Translations under genes and position numbers: made by a program | The notes under the pieces: generated by a model | The model's input: the letters and a program-made list of their open reading frames with translations, nothing else | The model's database searches: none | What the model was told of the DNA's origin: nothing | In this document: piece by piece, positions 7,366 through 16,693 of the stretch | How the letters are laid out: the number at the start of each line of letters is the position of its first letter | How positions within the stretch are numbered: position 1 is the stretch's first letter | From: Gemmatimonadaceae bacterium | Lineage (GTDB): Bacteria; Gemmatimonadota; Gemmatimonadetes; Gemmatimonadales; Gemmatimonadaceae | Length of the DNA: 64,000 bases | Reading direction: 5' to 3' | Assembly: GCA_025934775.1 (NCBI GenBank) | Contig: JAICWO010000004.1 | Location: forward strand, 240,724 to 304,723

Positions 7366-10035
7366 CTACAACAGCGAGAGGAATGCTGGAAGAACGTCGA
7401 ACAGCGCAGCGGTCTCGAGAGCGCTGTCCTCCAGACGATGCTCGCCCGGAATGATCTGCGACGTCAGCACGCCGGTTCGCGGCGCGTGCGGGAGAAGGAT
7501 GCGCGTGTTACCCCACCAACCCGAGCTCGGTGCCACAGTCATCTCGCCGGCGAGCCGCGCGACGGCGACGAGCGCTCGCTCGCCTTCGTGCTCACGAATG
7601 AACGCGATCACATGATCGGCGCGCGGCCCGGTCACGTCGACGGGCTCGTACGTTCCTCGACGGAACAGCTCGGCGTGCGTGCGGCGGAATGCGAGCAGGC
7701 GATGGGTGATCGCAAGCTTGATCTGCGGGTCGAAGAGATCCGCGCGCTCGCCGCGCTCGAGCCGGCGCATGACGTCGCTCAGGTCGTCGAGCGCGGCGGC
7801 GCGCGTGCCGAAGTCGACGGGCCGCCGGTTGTCCGGATCGACGAGGCTGAAGCTCCAGAGCTCGTCGCCCTGGTAGAGATCCGGCGTACCGGGCGACGTC
7901 AGGTGCAGCGCGACGCGAGCAACGGCATTCGACGCGCCGAGCGCCGCCACGCGCGAGACCAGGCGCGCCATGTCGGAGAGGAACGGCGCATCGTCGTCCG
8001 GCTCGAGCACCGCTGTAATGAAATTAGTAAGAGCGTTCTCATATTCGCGATCCGGATCAATCCAGCTCGTCCGCAGCTTGGCCTCGCGGGCGGCCTTGAG
8101 CATGTAACCGGCGAGCCGATCGCGCGCGGAGTCCCGCCAGGCGCGGTCCGGCAGGTCATCCGCGCGGCGCGACGCGCGCGGCGGCGGCCAGATCGCGACC
8201 AGCGTCTGATATAGGAGGTACTCGGCATTCGTGTCTGGCGCGAGTCGTCCACGGATCGTCCGTCGATGCCGGTGGTTGAGCCGCCGCCAGCGGCGAACGC
8301 AGCGCTCCCACTCCCGAGGCAGCTCGCTCAACGCGTCGATCCGCGCGCGCACATCGGCGCTCCGCTTGGTGTCGTGCGTGTTGGTGCAGACGAGCCCGAG
8401 CGGCCAGTGCACTGCGCGTTCACGATTGTGCTCGTGGAAGCGCGCTACGGCGTTGGACAGCGGCCGGTCGGGCGCGCCGCCAACTTCGTTGCGCGAGGCG
8501 AGCGGCACATAGATGTACAGCGCCGTGTCCTCGACACCCTTCGCCGCCGCGGGTCCGCTCACCTGCTGCAATCGCTCGACGAATCGGACGCGCGCGGTGG
8601 GATCCACGTCCGGCACGCGGTCGAGGAGGAGGTCGCGGAGGAACTGCACACAGGCCACATCGCGAAGGCCTGACGCCGCTGGAGCTTCGCGAGAAGATCC
8701 GTCGCTGCCCTCGGGATGGGGCGAAGCTACCTCGATCACCCGGCGGTCGTCGTCGCTCACGCAGCCGTCGGCGCCGATGTAGGTGCGATAGACGGGCAGC
8801 GCCGCGATGAACTCGACGATCGCCGCCTCGAGCTCCGCCGAGCTCCACGATCGTTTCGCGCCGCGCGTGATCGGCGCCAGCAGGCGTGCGAGCCGCGCGA
8901 CATCGGCGCGAAGCGGGCCGGTCAGCACGCGGACCTTGGCGTCGTGCGCCACCCGGGCGAAGCTCGCGTCGCCGAGCCGGCGCATGGTGCGGTAGCACCG
9001 CTCGATCGCCTCGAAGCCGTCCGGTGCGATGAACACGTCCTCGAGGTCATTCAAGAACTCATAACCGGTCGTGCCCTGCACCGGCCACGAGCGCGGAAAA
9101 CGCTCTTCCGACGACAGGATCTTCTCGACGACGATCGGCGTGCGTGGCGGCACGCAGGCCCGCAACCGCTCGAGATACGCGCGCGGATCGAGCAGCCCGT
9201 CGACGTGATCGACGCGAAGGCCATCGACGACGCCGTCGCGCACCAACTGCAGCACGAACGCGTGCGTCTCCTCGAAGACAGCCGGATCTTCCATGCGAAG
9301 CGCGACGAGGTCGTTGACGTCGAAGAAACGGCGGTAGTTGATCTCGACCGGACCGCGGCGCCAGTTGATGAGACGGTAATGCTGGTGCGCGAGCAGCGCC
9401 GCGAGTCGTTGTTTTCCCTCGACGCCGGAAAACGTCGCCGCGATTTCGCCGGCCTCCTCGGCGTCGAATTGCGCGAGCTGGAGCTCCGGGGGAAGCGTCG
9501 TGTCGTCTACCGGAAAGCTGTTCTCGTAGTACATGACGCGCGGCATCTCACCCTCACTCACGCGCAGCGACAGCTCACCGCGCTCGAGCACGCGATCGAG
9601 ATCGTCGCCGAGGACGGGGAGCACGACCTGATGATGGCCACCCTCGCGCGGCGCCCACTCGATATCGAACCAGCGCGCGTAGCGCGACCGCTCGCCATGC
9701 GCGAGCACGTCGTCCCAGTACCGATTCTCGGCGCCGATGCCCATGTGATTCGGGACGATGTCGAGCAGGATGCCCATGTTGCGCGCGCGCAGCTCGGTCG
9801 CGAGCTCGCGGAGGTCGGCCTCGGTCCCGAGCTCCGGGTTGATGCGAGTGGGATCGACGACGTCGTAGCCGTGCATGCTGCCGCGCCGCGCCGCGAGCAC
9901 GGGCGAGAGGTAGAGATGCGAGACGCCGAGTCGCGCAAAGTAGTCGACGCGCGCGCGGGCGTGCGCAAGTGTGAAGCCGGCGTTCATCTGCAGCCGGTAG
10001 GTGGCGACGAGCGGGACCGCCGCGGACCCGGTCAC
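7366..10035 (-). CDS. treY: malto-oligosyltrehalose synthase
   Basis: An 889-residue GH13 enzyme that isomerises the reducing-end alpha-1,4 bond of maltodextrins to alpha,alpha-1,1, giving maltooligosyl-trehalose. Diagnostic features are the N-terminal ATYRLQMNAGFTLAHA, LYLSPVLAARRGSMHGYDVVD, DIVPNHMG, the nucleophile region DGLRVDHVDGL, the acid/base glutamate in VVEKILSSEE and NTHDTKRSADVRAR. The length suits the family. The start is a GTG at 10035 that overlaps the malQ stop as GTGA, implying translational coupling. The product is cleaved by TreZ, encoded upstream in the same run. Confidence 0.96.
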   Translation of the reverse strand: MTGSAAVPLVATYRLQMNAGFTLAHARARVDYFARLGVSHLYLSPVLAARRGSMHGYDVVDPTRINPELGTEADLRELATELRARNMGILLDIVPNHMGIGAENRYWDDVLAHGERSRYARWFDIEWAPREGGHHQVVLPVLGDDLDRVLERGELSLRVSEGEMPRVMYYENSFPVDDTTLPPELQLAQFDAEEAGEIAATFSGVEGKQRLAALLAHQHYRLINWRRGPVEINYRRFFDVNDLVALRMEDPAVFEETHAFVLQLVRDGVVDGLRVDHVDGLLDPRAYLERLRACVPPRTPIVVEKILSSEERFPRSWPVQGTTGYEFLNDLEDVFIAPDGFEAIERCYRTMRRLGDASFARVAHDAKVRVLTGPLRADVARLARLLAPITRGAKRSWSSAELEAAIVEFIAALPVYRTYIGADGCVSDDDRRVIEVASPHPEGSDGSSREAPAASGLRDVACVQFLRDLLLDRVPDVDPTARVRFVERLQQVSGPAAAKGVEDTALYIYVPLASRNEVGGAPDRPLSNAVARFHEHNRERAVHWPLGLVCTNTHDTKRSADVRARIDALSELPREWERCVRRWRRLNHRHRRTIRGRLAPDTNAEYLLYQTLVAIWPPPRASRRADDLPDRAWRDSARDRLAGYMLKAAREAKLRTSWIDPDREYENALTNFITAVLEPDDDAPFLSDMARLVSRVAALGASNAVARVALHLTSPGTPDLYQGDELWSFSLVDPDNRRPVDFGTRAAALDDLSDVMRRLERGERADLFDPQIKLAITHRLLAFRRTHAELFRRGTYEPVDVTGPRADHVIAFIREHEGERALVAVARLAGEMTVAPSSGWWGNTRILLPHAPRTGVLTSQIIPGEHRLEDSALETAALFDVLPAFLSLL

Positions 10036-12212
10036 ACGTCGCAGGCCACGCGCGTGCCGGCGCGGCCATCACAGCGGAGCGCGGTGCGCACGTCATCGCT
10101 CGCCATGATCGTCTCGAGCGAGTGGCGCATCTTGCGCGTCCAACTCGGATATTTCTCCGGGCCAACGCCTGGAACGTTTACCGGATCGAGCTCGCCGGAG
10201 AGATCATCGAGAGAGAGGCCGGCGAGCTGCGCCGGCGTTCGGCAGAGGAAGGCGTGAATCGCCGCGCGGAGCTCGGCGCGCGTGTGGGGCGCGCGCGCGC
10301 GTGGAATGATCTTGTCGAGCGCCAGGCGTCGTAGCAGCGCGTCACGTTCGCGCTCGCGCTCGACGCGCGCCAACTCCGCGGCGTTCGCGTCGGGAATGAG
10401 ACCGACCTGCTCACGCACGTCGATGTCACGTCCGTCCCAGAACGCGTCGATCGACGGCATGTCGTGCGTGTTCGCGGTCGCGAGCGCGAGCCGCGGGTAG
10501 CTCGCGGCCGGCTTGAATCGGCCGCGGCGGTCGCGCTCGAAGTACAGCACCTTCGACGACAGAATGCCCCATTTGGCGAGCGCCGGCGGCACGTCCGGCG
10601 GGACGGTACCCAGATCCTCGCCGACGACGATCGCGCCGTGGCGCGCGCTCTCCAGCGCAAGGATGCCGAGCAGATCGGACGATGGTGAGCGAACGTACGC
10701 ACCCGCCGAGCCGTCCATGCCGTCGGGGATCCAGAAGAGGCGAAAGAGGCCCATCACGTGGTCGATGCGCAGCGCGCCGGCATGCCGGAATCCGCCGCGC
10801 ACGAGATTTATAAAATACTCATATCGGTTCCGGCGCAGGGTACGCGGATCGACTGGAGGCAAGCCCCAATTCTGGCCGCTCGCGGCGTATGGATCCGGCG
10901 GCGCTCCAACGCTCACCCCGCGGACGAAGAGATCCGGAAACGACCAGGCGTCCGCACCCGCCGGCGAGGTGCCGATCGCGAGATCCTGATACAGTCCGAT
11001 CCGCATGCCGCAAGCACGCGCGCGCGCGGCGGCGGCACCCAGCTGCCGATCGGCCTCGAACTGCACCCATCGGTGGAAATCCACGCGGTCCGCGTGATCG
11101 GCGGCGAACCGCCGCACGCCGGCGGTGCTCGGGCTCCGCAGATCATCGGGCCACGTGCGCCAATCGGCGCGCCCGCCCGCGGCCGACTGCGATTCCGCGA
11201 TCGTCATCCAGGTCGCAAACCGCGTGAGCGATGGTTCGTGCGCCGCGACGTAGGCGTCGTAGGCGTGGGCGCGTTCGGATCCGCCTCCGCGCACCCGCGC
11301 GGCGAAGACGCGGTACAGCGCATCGAGCGCGAGGCCCTTGAGCGCCATCACCTGCGCGTAGCGCACGTCCGGCGTTTCGCGCAGCGCATCGAGCTCGGCA
11401 CCCAACTCGGGCGATGTGAGGCGGTCGCGCAGCTCCGGTGAGGCGGAAAGCTCCGGAACGTCGGCGATGCACAGGTATATCGGATTTCTAAACAGCCTGC
11501 TCACCGGATTGTACGGACTGACGTCGTCGCCCCGATTGAGCAGCGCGTGGAGCGGGTTCATGCCGACGAAATCCGCGCCGACGGAGCCGCCCCAATTCAC
11601 GAGCGCGGAGAGATCGCCGAAGTCGCCGATGCCCCAGTTGGACGCGCTGCGAATCGTGTAGAGATTCGCGATGATGCCGAACAGATCGCGGTCGCCGACG
11701 AGGTCCGCCGGCGTCACGCAGCGCGGCGGCACGACGATCAGCGATTGCGTCGCGCTCCACGCATTGCCGCCGGCGCTCAGCTCCAAGCGCACGGTGTGGT
11801 AGCCGATCGCGAGCGGCGGGAGCGCGAGCTCCAGAGCGCCGCCTCCGCGCCACGGACCTTCCGTGACGAACCGCTCGCCGTGCTCGGCGCTGACCTCCAA
11901 GCGCCACGGGCCACTGCGATCGCGGCCTCCAGGCGTGCGCACGGCTAGCACGCGCGCGTTCGGACTCGCCTGCTCGACGACGCGAACAGGGGCGATCAGC
12001 TCGCGGCGTGCCTCGCCGCGAAGAGCGGCGAGCGCGTCGCGCGCCGCCTCATCGGTCGACGCGTCGAATCCGAACGCCGCGAGAATCGCACGGCGCGTGT
12101 CGTCGGTCGTCACGCGCCGCTCGCGGCCGGTCTGGTCGAGATACTCCGGCACGATGCCGACGGCCGCCGCGAGCCGATGCAGCGGCGACGACGCGGCTCG
12201 CGTCAGGGTCAT
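10032..12212 (-). CDS. malQ: 4-alpha-glucanotransferase (amylomaltase)
   Basis: A 726-residue GH77 enzyme that transfers maltodextrin segments between chains, making longer glucans and free glucose. Visible motifs: SNWGIGDFGDL, GADFVGMNPLHAL, LYQDLAIGTSPAGADAW, the nucleophile aspartate in LRIDHVMGLFRLFW, the acid/base glutamate in VVGEDLGTVPPDV and NTHDMPSIDAFW. About 170 residues precede the barrel, as in long bacterial MalQ proteins. The ATG at 12212 overlaps the glgB stop (ATGA). A longer open frame continues upstream but is arginine-rich shadow inside glgB, so I reject the longer start. Two patches of AT-rich codons (RYEYFINL and RLFRNPIYL) stand out. Confidence 0.95.
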   Translation of the reverse strand: MTLTRAASSPLHRLAAAVGIVPEYLDQTGRERRVTTDDTRRAILAAFGFDASTDEAARDALAALRGEARRELIAPVRVVEQASPNARVLAVRTPGGRDRSGPWRLEVSAEHGERFVTEGPWRGGGALELALPPLAIGYHTVRLELSAGGNAWSATQSLIVVPPRCVTPADLVGDRDLFGIIANLYTIRSASNWGIGDFGDLSALVNWGGSVGADFVGMNPLHALLNRGDDVSPYNPVSRLFRNPIYLCIADVPELSASPELRDRLTSPELGAELDALRETPDVRYAQVMALKGLALDALYRVFAARVRGGGSERAHAYDAYVAAHEPSLTRFATWMTIAESQSAAGGRADWRTWPDDLRSPSTAGVRRFAADHADRVDFHRWVQFEADRQLGAAAARARACGMRIGLYQDLAIGTSPAGADAWSFPDLFVRGVSVGAPPDPYAASGQNWGLPPVDPRTLRRNRYEYFINLVRGGFRHAGALRIDHVMGLFRLFWIPDGMDGSAGAYVRSPSSDLLGILALESARHGAIVVGEDLGTVPPDVPPALAKWGILSSKVLYFERDRRGRFKPAASYPRLALATANTHDMPSIDAFWDGRDIDVREQVGLIPDANAAELARVERERERDALLRRLALDKIIPRARAPHTRAELRAAIHAFLCRTPAQLAGLSLDDLSGELDPVNVPGVGPEKYPSWTRKMRHSLETIMASDDVRTALRCDGRAGTRVACDV

Positions 12213-14515
12213 GGCAATGTCGGCGACAACACGATCGCGCCGAGCGGCGGCAGCGCGATCTCGATCGATTGCTCGTAGCCGTGGAACGGAGCCTCGTCGG
12301 CCGCCACGCCGGCGAAGGCCTGATATCCGCTGCCGCCCCACTCGAGATCGTCGCTCGAGAGCAGCCGCTCGTACCAGCCGCGCGCCGGCACGCCGATGCG
12401 ATACTTCTCGCGGGGCACCGGCGTGAGATTCAGCGCGACGATGACATGAGAGTTTCCTGAACGCCGCAGGAACGAGACGACCGAGTTCTCCTTGTCGGCG
12501 ACGTCGATCCACGTGAACCCCTCCCAACTCGGATCGTCGCGCCAGAACGCCGGCTCGTGCGTGTACAGCGTCGCGAGCCGGGAGAGGTATCGCTCGAGCG
12601 CGGCACGCTGCGGATCGCCTTCCAGGTGCCAGTCGAGGCTGACGTCGTGATTCCATTCGCTCCACGACGCCAACTCACTCCCCATGAAGAGCAGCTTCTT
12701 GCCCGGGCGCGTGAACATGTACGCGTAGAGGAGCCGCAGATTCGCGAGCTTCTGCCATTCGTCGCCCGGCATCTTGCTCAGCAGCGAGCCCTTGAGATGC
12801 ACGACCTCGTCGTGCGACAGCGGCATGATGAAATGCTCGCTGTACTCGTAGAGCATCGCGAACGTGAGCCGGTCGTGGTGAAACCGGCGGTGCACCGGAT
12901 CCTTGGAGAAATACGACAGCGTGTCGTGCATCCAGCCCATGTTCCACTTGAACGTGAATCCGAGGCCGCCATCGCCGACCGGCGTCGTCACGCCGGGCCA
13001 CGCGGTTGATTCTTCGGCGACGGTGATCGCGCCGGGACATTCATCGTGCACCGTGGCGTTGAACTGCTTGAGAAACTCGATCGCCTCGAGATTCTCGCGG
13101 CCGCCGTGGCGATTGCGCAGCCACTCGCCCGCCTTGCGGCTGTAGTCGAGGTACAGCATCGACGCGACGGCATCCACGCGCAGGCCGTCAACGTGGAACT
13201 CGCAGATCCAGTACAGCGCGTTCGCGATGAGAAAGTTCCGTACCTCGTTGCGGCCATAATTGAAGATGAGCGTTCCCCAATCGGGGTGCTCGCCGAGGCG
13301 CGGGTCCTCGTGCTCGAACAGCGCGGTGCCGTCGAAGCGGCGGAGCGCGAAATCATCCTTGGGGAAATGCGCCGGCACCCAGTCGAGGAGCACGCCGAGG
13401 CCGTGCTGGTGCATCGTGTCGACGAAGAACCGGAATTCCTCGGGCGTGCCGTAGCGCGACGTCGGCGCGTAGTACCCGCTGACCTGATAGCCCCACGAGC
13501 CGTAGAACGGGTGCTCCATGATCGGCAGCAGCTCGACGTGCGTGAAGCCCAGCTTTTTCACGTGATCCGCGAGCGCCGGCGCGATCTCGGCGTAGGTGAG
13601 CGGGCGATTCCCTTCCTCCGGCTTGCGCGCCCACGAGCCTATGTGAATTTCATAAATACTGATCGGCTCGCGCGTCGGGTTCTTCTGCCGGCGCGCCTGC
13701 AGCCACGCCGCATCGTTCCACGCGTAGGTGTCTTCCGGGACCACGATCGATGCGGTGCCGGGATACTGTTCCATCTTCGCGGCGAACGGATCGGTCTTCA
13801 CGCGAAGCATGTGCTCGTGCGTGAGGATCTCGAATTTGTACAGCGCACCGGCGCCAATCTCCGGGACGAACAGCTCCCACACGCCGGAGCTGCCCATCAT
13901 GCGCATGGGAAAGATGCGGCCGTCCCACCCGCAGAAGTCGCCCACCACACTCACACGCCGCGCGTTCGGCGCCCACACCGCGAACGCCACGCCCGACACG
14001 CCGTCGATCACGCGCAGATGCGCGCCGAGTCGCTTCCACAGCTCGCGATGCGTGCCCTCGTTGAAGAGATGCAGATCGACGTCGCCGAGCGTCGGGAGAA
14101 ACCGGTAGGGATCGACGCGATCCCAAATCGCGCCATCCGCGTAGTACGAGCGAAGCCGGTACTCGAGCGGCAGCGTTTCGCCCGCGAGAAGCGCCCCGTA
14201 GAGATCCGACAGGCCGTCGGCCTCGCGCGTCATCTGGTACACGCGCCCGTCATCGAGCGCGACTTCCATGCGCAGAGTGCTCGGCATCAGCGCGCGGATG
14301 ACGACGCCCGCTTCGCCGTTGACGGTCGCTGGATGCGTGCCGAGGATGGCGTGCGGCTCCGCGTACTCACCCGCAAGCAGCCGATCGAGCTCGCCGCGCG
14401 GAATGGGCGGCAACCCCGCGTTCGTGATCTCGGGCGCGATCGTTTTCGCCGCTGCTTTCTTTCGCGGCACGCGCCTTTTCTTCGTAGTCGTATCGGTCGT
14501 GGATTTTTTTGCCAT
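12209..14515 (-). CDS. glgB: 1,4-alpha-glucan branching enzyme
   Basis: A 768-residue GH13 enzyme that introduces alpha-1,6 branches into alpha-1,4-glucan. Order: a basic Ser/Thr/Lys-rich tail of about 25 residues, the GlgB N-terminal sandwich (AGEYAEPHAILGTHP), a CBM48-like domain (GVAFAVWAPNARRVSVVGDF), and a GH13 barrel with YQVSGYYAPTSRYG, the nucleophile in DGLRVDAVASMLYLDY, the acid/base glutamate in VAEESTAWPGV and PLSHDEVVH. A C-terminal all-beta domain follows. The start codon directly follows the glgX stop codon (TAG then ATG), so translation is probably coupled. The polybasic N-terminal tail is the only unusual feature. Identification is firm from motif order and length. Confidence 0.96.
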   Translation of the reverse strand: MAKKSTTDTTTKKRRVPRKKAAAKTIAPEITNAGLPPIPRGELDRLLAGEYAEPHAILGTHPATVNGEAGVVIRALMPSTLRMEVALDDGRVYQMTREADGLSDLYGALLAGETLPLEYRLRSYYADGAIWDRVDPYRFLPTLGDVDLHLFNEGTHRELWKRLGAHLRVIDGVSGVAFAVWAPNARRVSVVGDFCGWDGRIFPMRMMGSSGVWELFVPEIGAGALYKFEILTHEHMLRVKTDPFAAKMEQYPGTASIVVPEDTYAWNDAAWLQARRQKNPTREPISIYEIHIGSWARKPEEGNRPLTYAEIAPALADHVKKLGFTHVELLPIMEHPFYGSWGYQVSGYYAPTSRYGTPEEFRFFVDTMHQHGLGVLLDWVPAHFPKDDFALRRFDGTALFEHEDPRLGEHPDWGTLIFNYGRNEVRNFLIANALYWICEFHVDGLRVDAVASMLYLDYSRKAGEWLRNRHGGRENLEAIEFLKQFNATVHDECPGAITVAEESTAWPGVTTPVGDGGLGFTFKWNMGWMHDTLSYFSKDPVHRRFHHDRLTFAMLYEYSEHFIMPLSHDEVVHLKGSLLSKMPGDEWQKLANLRLLYAYMFTRPGKKLLFMGSELASWSEWNHDVSLDWHLEGDPQRAALERYLSRLATLYTHEPAFWRDDPSWEGFTWIDVADKENSVVSFLRRSGNSHVIVALNLTPVPREKYRIGVPARGWYERLLSSDDLEWGGSGYQAFAGVAADEAPFHGYEQSIEIALPPLGAIVLSPTLP

Positions 14516-16657
14516 CTATCCCGCATTCCCGTTCGTGAATGACATGCGCCGGTTCTCGCCGTACCGCAGCAGGAGCAGCGAGTGGGGCGAGACCTTGACC
14601 GAGCCGGTCGTAACCACGCGCAGCTCGCGATGCGCCGTGTCGATGAGCTCGGCCCAGATGCCGTCGCCTTCGAGTGAAGGCATCGTGAAGGTGATCTCGT
14701 CCTCGCCGCCGTTGAGAAGCATCAGCAGCGTCTCGCCCTTGATGGGCCGCCCGCGGTCGTCCGTCTCGTCCGTCGCCTCACCGTAGATCAGCATGCCGAG
14801 CGTCTGCGTCTGGCCGTTGTGCCAGTCGCCGTCGGTCATCTCCTGGCCATCGGGCCGCACCCAGCACAGGTCCTTGGGTCCGCCCTTGACCGTCGGTTCG
14901 CCGCGAAAGAAGTGCCGTCGCCGCAAAACCGGATGAGACTGTCGAATGTTGAAGCACTTGCGCGTGAACGCGAGCAGCGCGCGCTGACGATCGTCGATGT
15001 CCCAATGCACCCACGTGAGCTCGTTGTCCTGCGCGTACGCGTTGTTGTTGCCGCACTGCGTCCGCGCGATCTCGTCGCCGTGCGATAGCATCGGCACACC
15101 TTGGGAGAACGCGAGCGTCGCCATGAAGTCGCGCATCTCGCGATAGCGAGAATTCAGCACCTCCAGGTCCTCGGTCTCGCCCTCGGCGCCCCAGTTGCGA
15201 CTGATGTTGTCGTTGTGACCGTCGCGATTGTTCTCGCCGTTGGCCTCGTTGTGCTTCTGCTCGTAGCTCACGAGGTCGTACATCGTGTAGCCGTCGTGCG
15301 CCGTGATGAAGTTGACGCTCGCGTACGCGCCGCGTCCGCTCGGCTCGTAGATGTCGCTCGAGCCGGCGAGCCGCGACGCGAGATCCGGGACCTGGCCCGG
15401 ATCGCCGCGCCAGAAGCGGCGCACCGTGTCGCGATACCGGCCGTTCCATTCGGCCCAGCGAATCGGGAAGTTGCCCACCTGATAGCCGCCCGGCCCCACG
15501 TCCCACGGCTCGGCGATGAGCTTCACGTTCGCGAGCGTCGGGTCTTGATGGATGATGTCGAAGAACGCCGAGAGCTTGTCGACGTCGTGCAGCTCGCGCG
15601 CGAGCACCGGCGCGAGATCGAACCGGAAGCCGTCGACGTGCATGTCGCTCACCCAATAGCGCAGCGAATCCATGATCAACTGGATCGTGCGCGGATGCTG
15701 CATGTTGAGGCTGTTCCCCGTGCCGGTGAAGTCGGTGTAGAAGCGCTTGTTCGGCTCGAGTCGATAGTACGTTTGATTGTCGATGCCGCGAAGCGACAGC
15801 GTGGGACCGAGGTGATTCCCCTCGCCGGTGTGGTTGTAGACCACGTCGAGGATCACCTCGATACCGGCGGAGTGAAACGTCTTCACCATGCTCTTGAACT
15901 CGTAGACCTGATTGCCGAGTCCCTTCGCAGCGTAGCGCACGTCGGGCGCGAAGAAGCCGATCGAGTTGTAGCCCCAATAGTTCGTGAGATTGCGCTCGGC
16001 GAGATGCCGATCGACGACGAACTGATGCACCGGGAGCAGCTCGATCGCCGTGACGCCAAGCGCGAGCAGGTATTCGATGATCGGGTCGCTGCACAGTCCG
16101 AGGTAGGTGCCGCGCAGGTGGTCGGCCACGTCGGGATGGAGCTTGGTCATCCCCTTCACGTGCGCCTCGTAGATGACGGTGCGGTTCCACGGAATCCGCA
16201 GCGGCCGATCGGTGTCCCACGTGAACGCGGGGTCGATGACGACGCATTTCGGCACGCCGCCCGCGCTGTTGTTCGGGTCGGGCTCGAGGTCTTCGTTCGG
16301 GCTCCCGACCTTGTACGCGAATAGTGCGTTGCTCCACTTGATCGAGCCCGTGATCGCCTTCGCGTACGGATCGATCAACAGCTTGGCCGGGTTGAAGCGG
16401 TTGCCGCTGTTTGGATCGTACGGGCCGTGCACGCGATAGCTGTAGAACTGTCCCGGCCGTACGTCGGGCAGGTAGCAGTGCCACACCTGATCGGTGCGCT
16501 CGCGGAGCATGATCTTGTCCGATTCGACCGAGTCGTCGGGCTTGTTGAACAGACAGAGCTCGACGCCGGTGGCACTCTCGGAGAAGATGGCGAAGTTCAC
16601 ACCTTGGCCGTCCCACGTCGCGCCGAGGGGATAGGGTTGGCCGGGCCAGACGCGCAT
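14516..16657 (-). CDS. glgX: glycogen debranching enzyme (GlgX/TreX type)
   Basis: A 713-residue isoamylase-type GH13 enzyme that hydrolyses alpha-1,6 branches of glycogen, supplying linear chains to TreY. It opens with VWPGQPYPLGATWDGQGVNF, typical of GlgX, has a CBM48-like N-terminal domain, then YNHTGEGNHLGPTLSLRGID, the nucleophile region DGFRFDLAPVLARE, the acid/base glutamate in LIAEPWDVGPGGYQVG, and FITAHDGYTMYDLVSYEQKHN. Length and motif order match GlgX/TreX. A 36-base AT-rich spacer separates it from treZ upstream; there is no clear Shine-Dalgarno in front of the ATG. glgB follows with no gap. Confidence 0.96.
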   Translation of the reverse strand: MRVWPGQPYPLGATWDGQGVNFAIFSESATGVELCLFNKPDDSVESDKIMLRERTDQVWHCYLPDVRPGQFYSYRVHGPYDPNSGNRFNPAKLLIDPYAKAITGSIKWSNALFAYKVGSPNEDLEPDPNNSAGGVPKCVVIDPAFTWDTDRPLRIPWNRTVIYEAHVKGMTKLHPDVADHLRGTYLGLCSDPIIEYLLALGVTAIELLPVHQFVVDRHLAERNLTNYWGYNSIGFFAPDVRYAAKGLGNQVYEFKSMVKTFHSAGIEVILDVVYNHTGEGNHLGPTLSLRGIDNQTYYRLEPNKRFYTDFTGTGNSLNMQHPRTIQLIMDSLRYWVSDMHVDGFRFDLAPVLARELHDVDKLSAFFDIIHQDPTLANVKLIAEPWDVGPGGYQVGNFPIRWAEWNGRYRDTVRRFWRGDPGQVPDLASRLAGSSDIYEPSGRGAYASVNFITAHDGYTMYDLVSYEQKHNEANGENNRDGHNDNISRNWGAEGETEDLEVLNSRYREMRDFMATLAFSQGVPMLSHGDEIARTQCGNNNAYAQDNELTWVHWDIDDRQRALLAFTRKCFNIRQSHPVLRRRHFFRGEPTVKGGPKDLCWVRPDGQEMTDGDWHNGQTQTLGMLIYGEATDETDDRGRPIKGETLLMLLNGGEDEITFTMPSLEGDGIWAELIDTAHRELRVVTTGSVKVSPHSLLLLRYGENRRMSFTNGNAG

Positions 16658-16693
16658 TGAGTATTTTGTCTTTTTAAAAGAATGATAATCGAA
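16658..16693 (-). promoter_or_regulatory. AT-rich spacer between treZ and glgX
   Basis: The whole gap between the treZ stop and the glgX start is AT-rich (reading TTTTAAAAAGACAAAATACT just before the ATG) inside otherwise very GC-rich DNA. It could keep the glgX start unstructured in place of a Shine-Dalgarno, or hold an internal promoter. The sequence does not decide between these. Confidence 0.35.
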
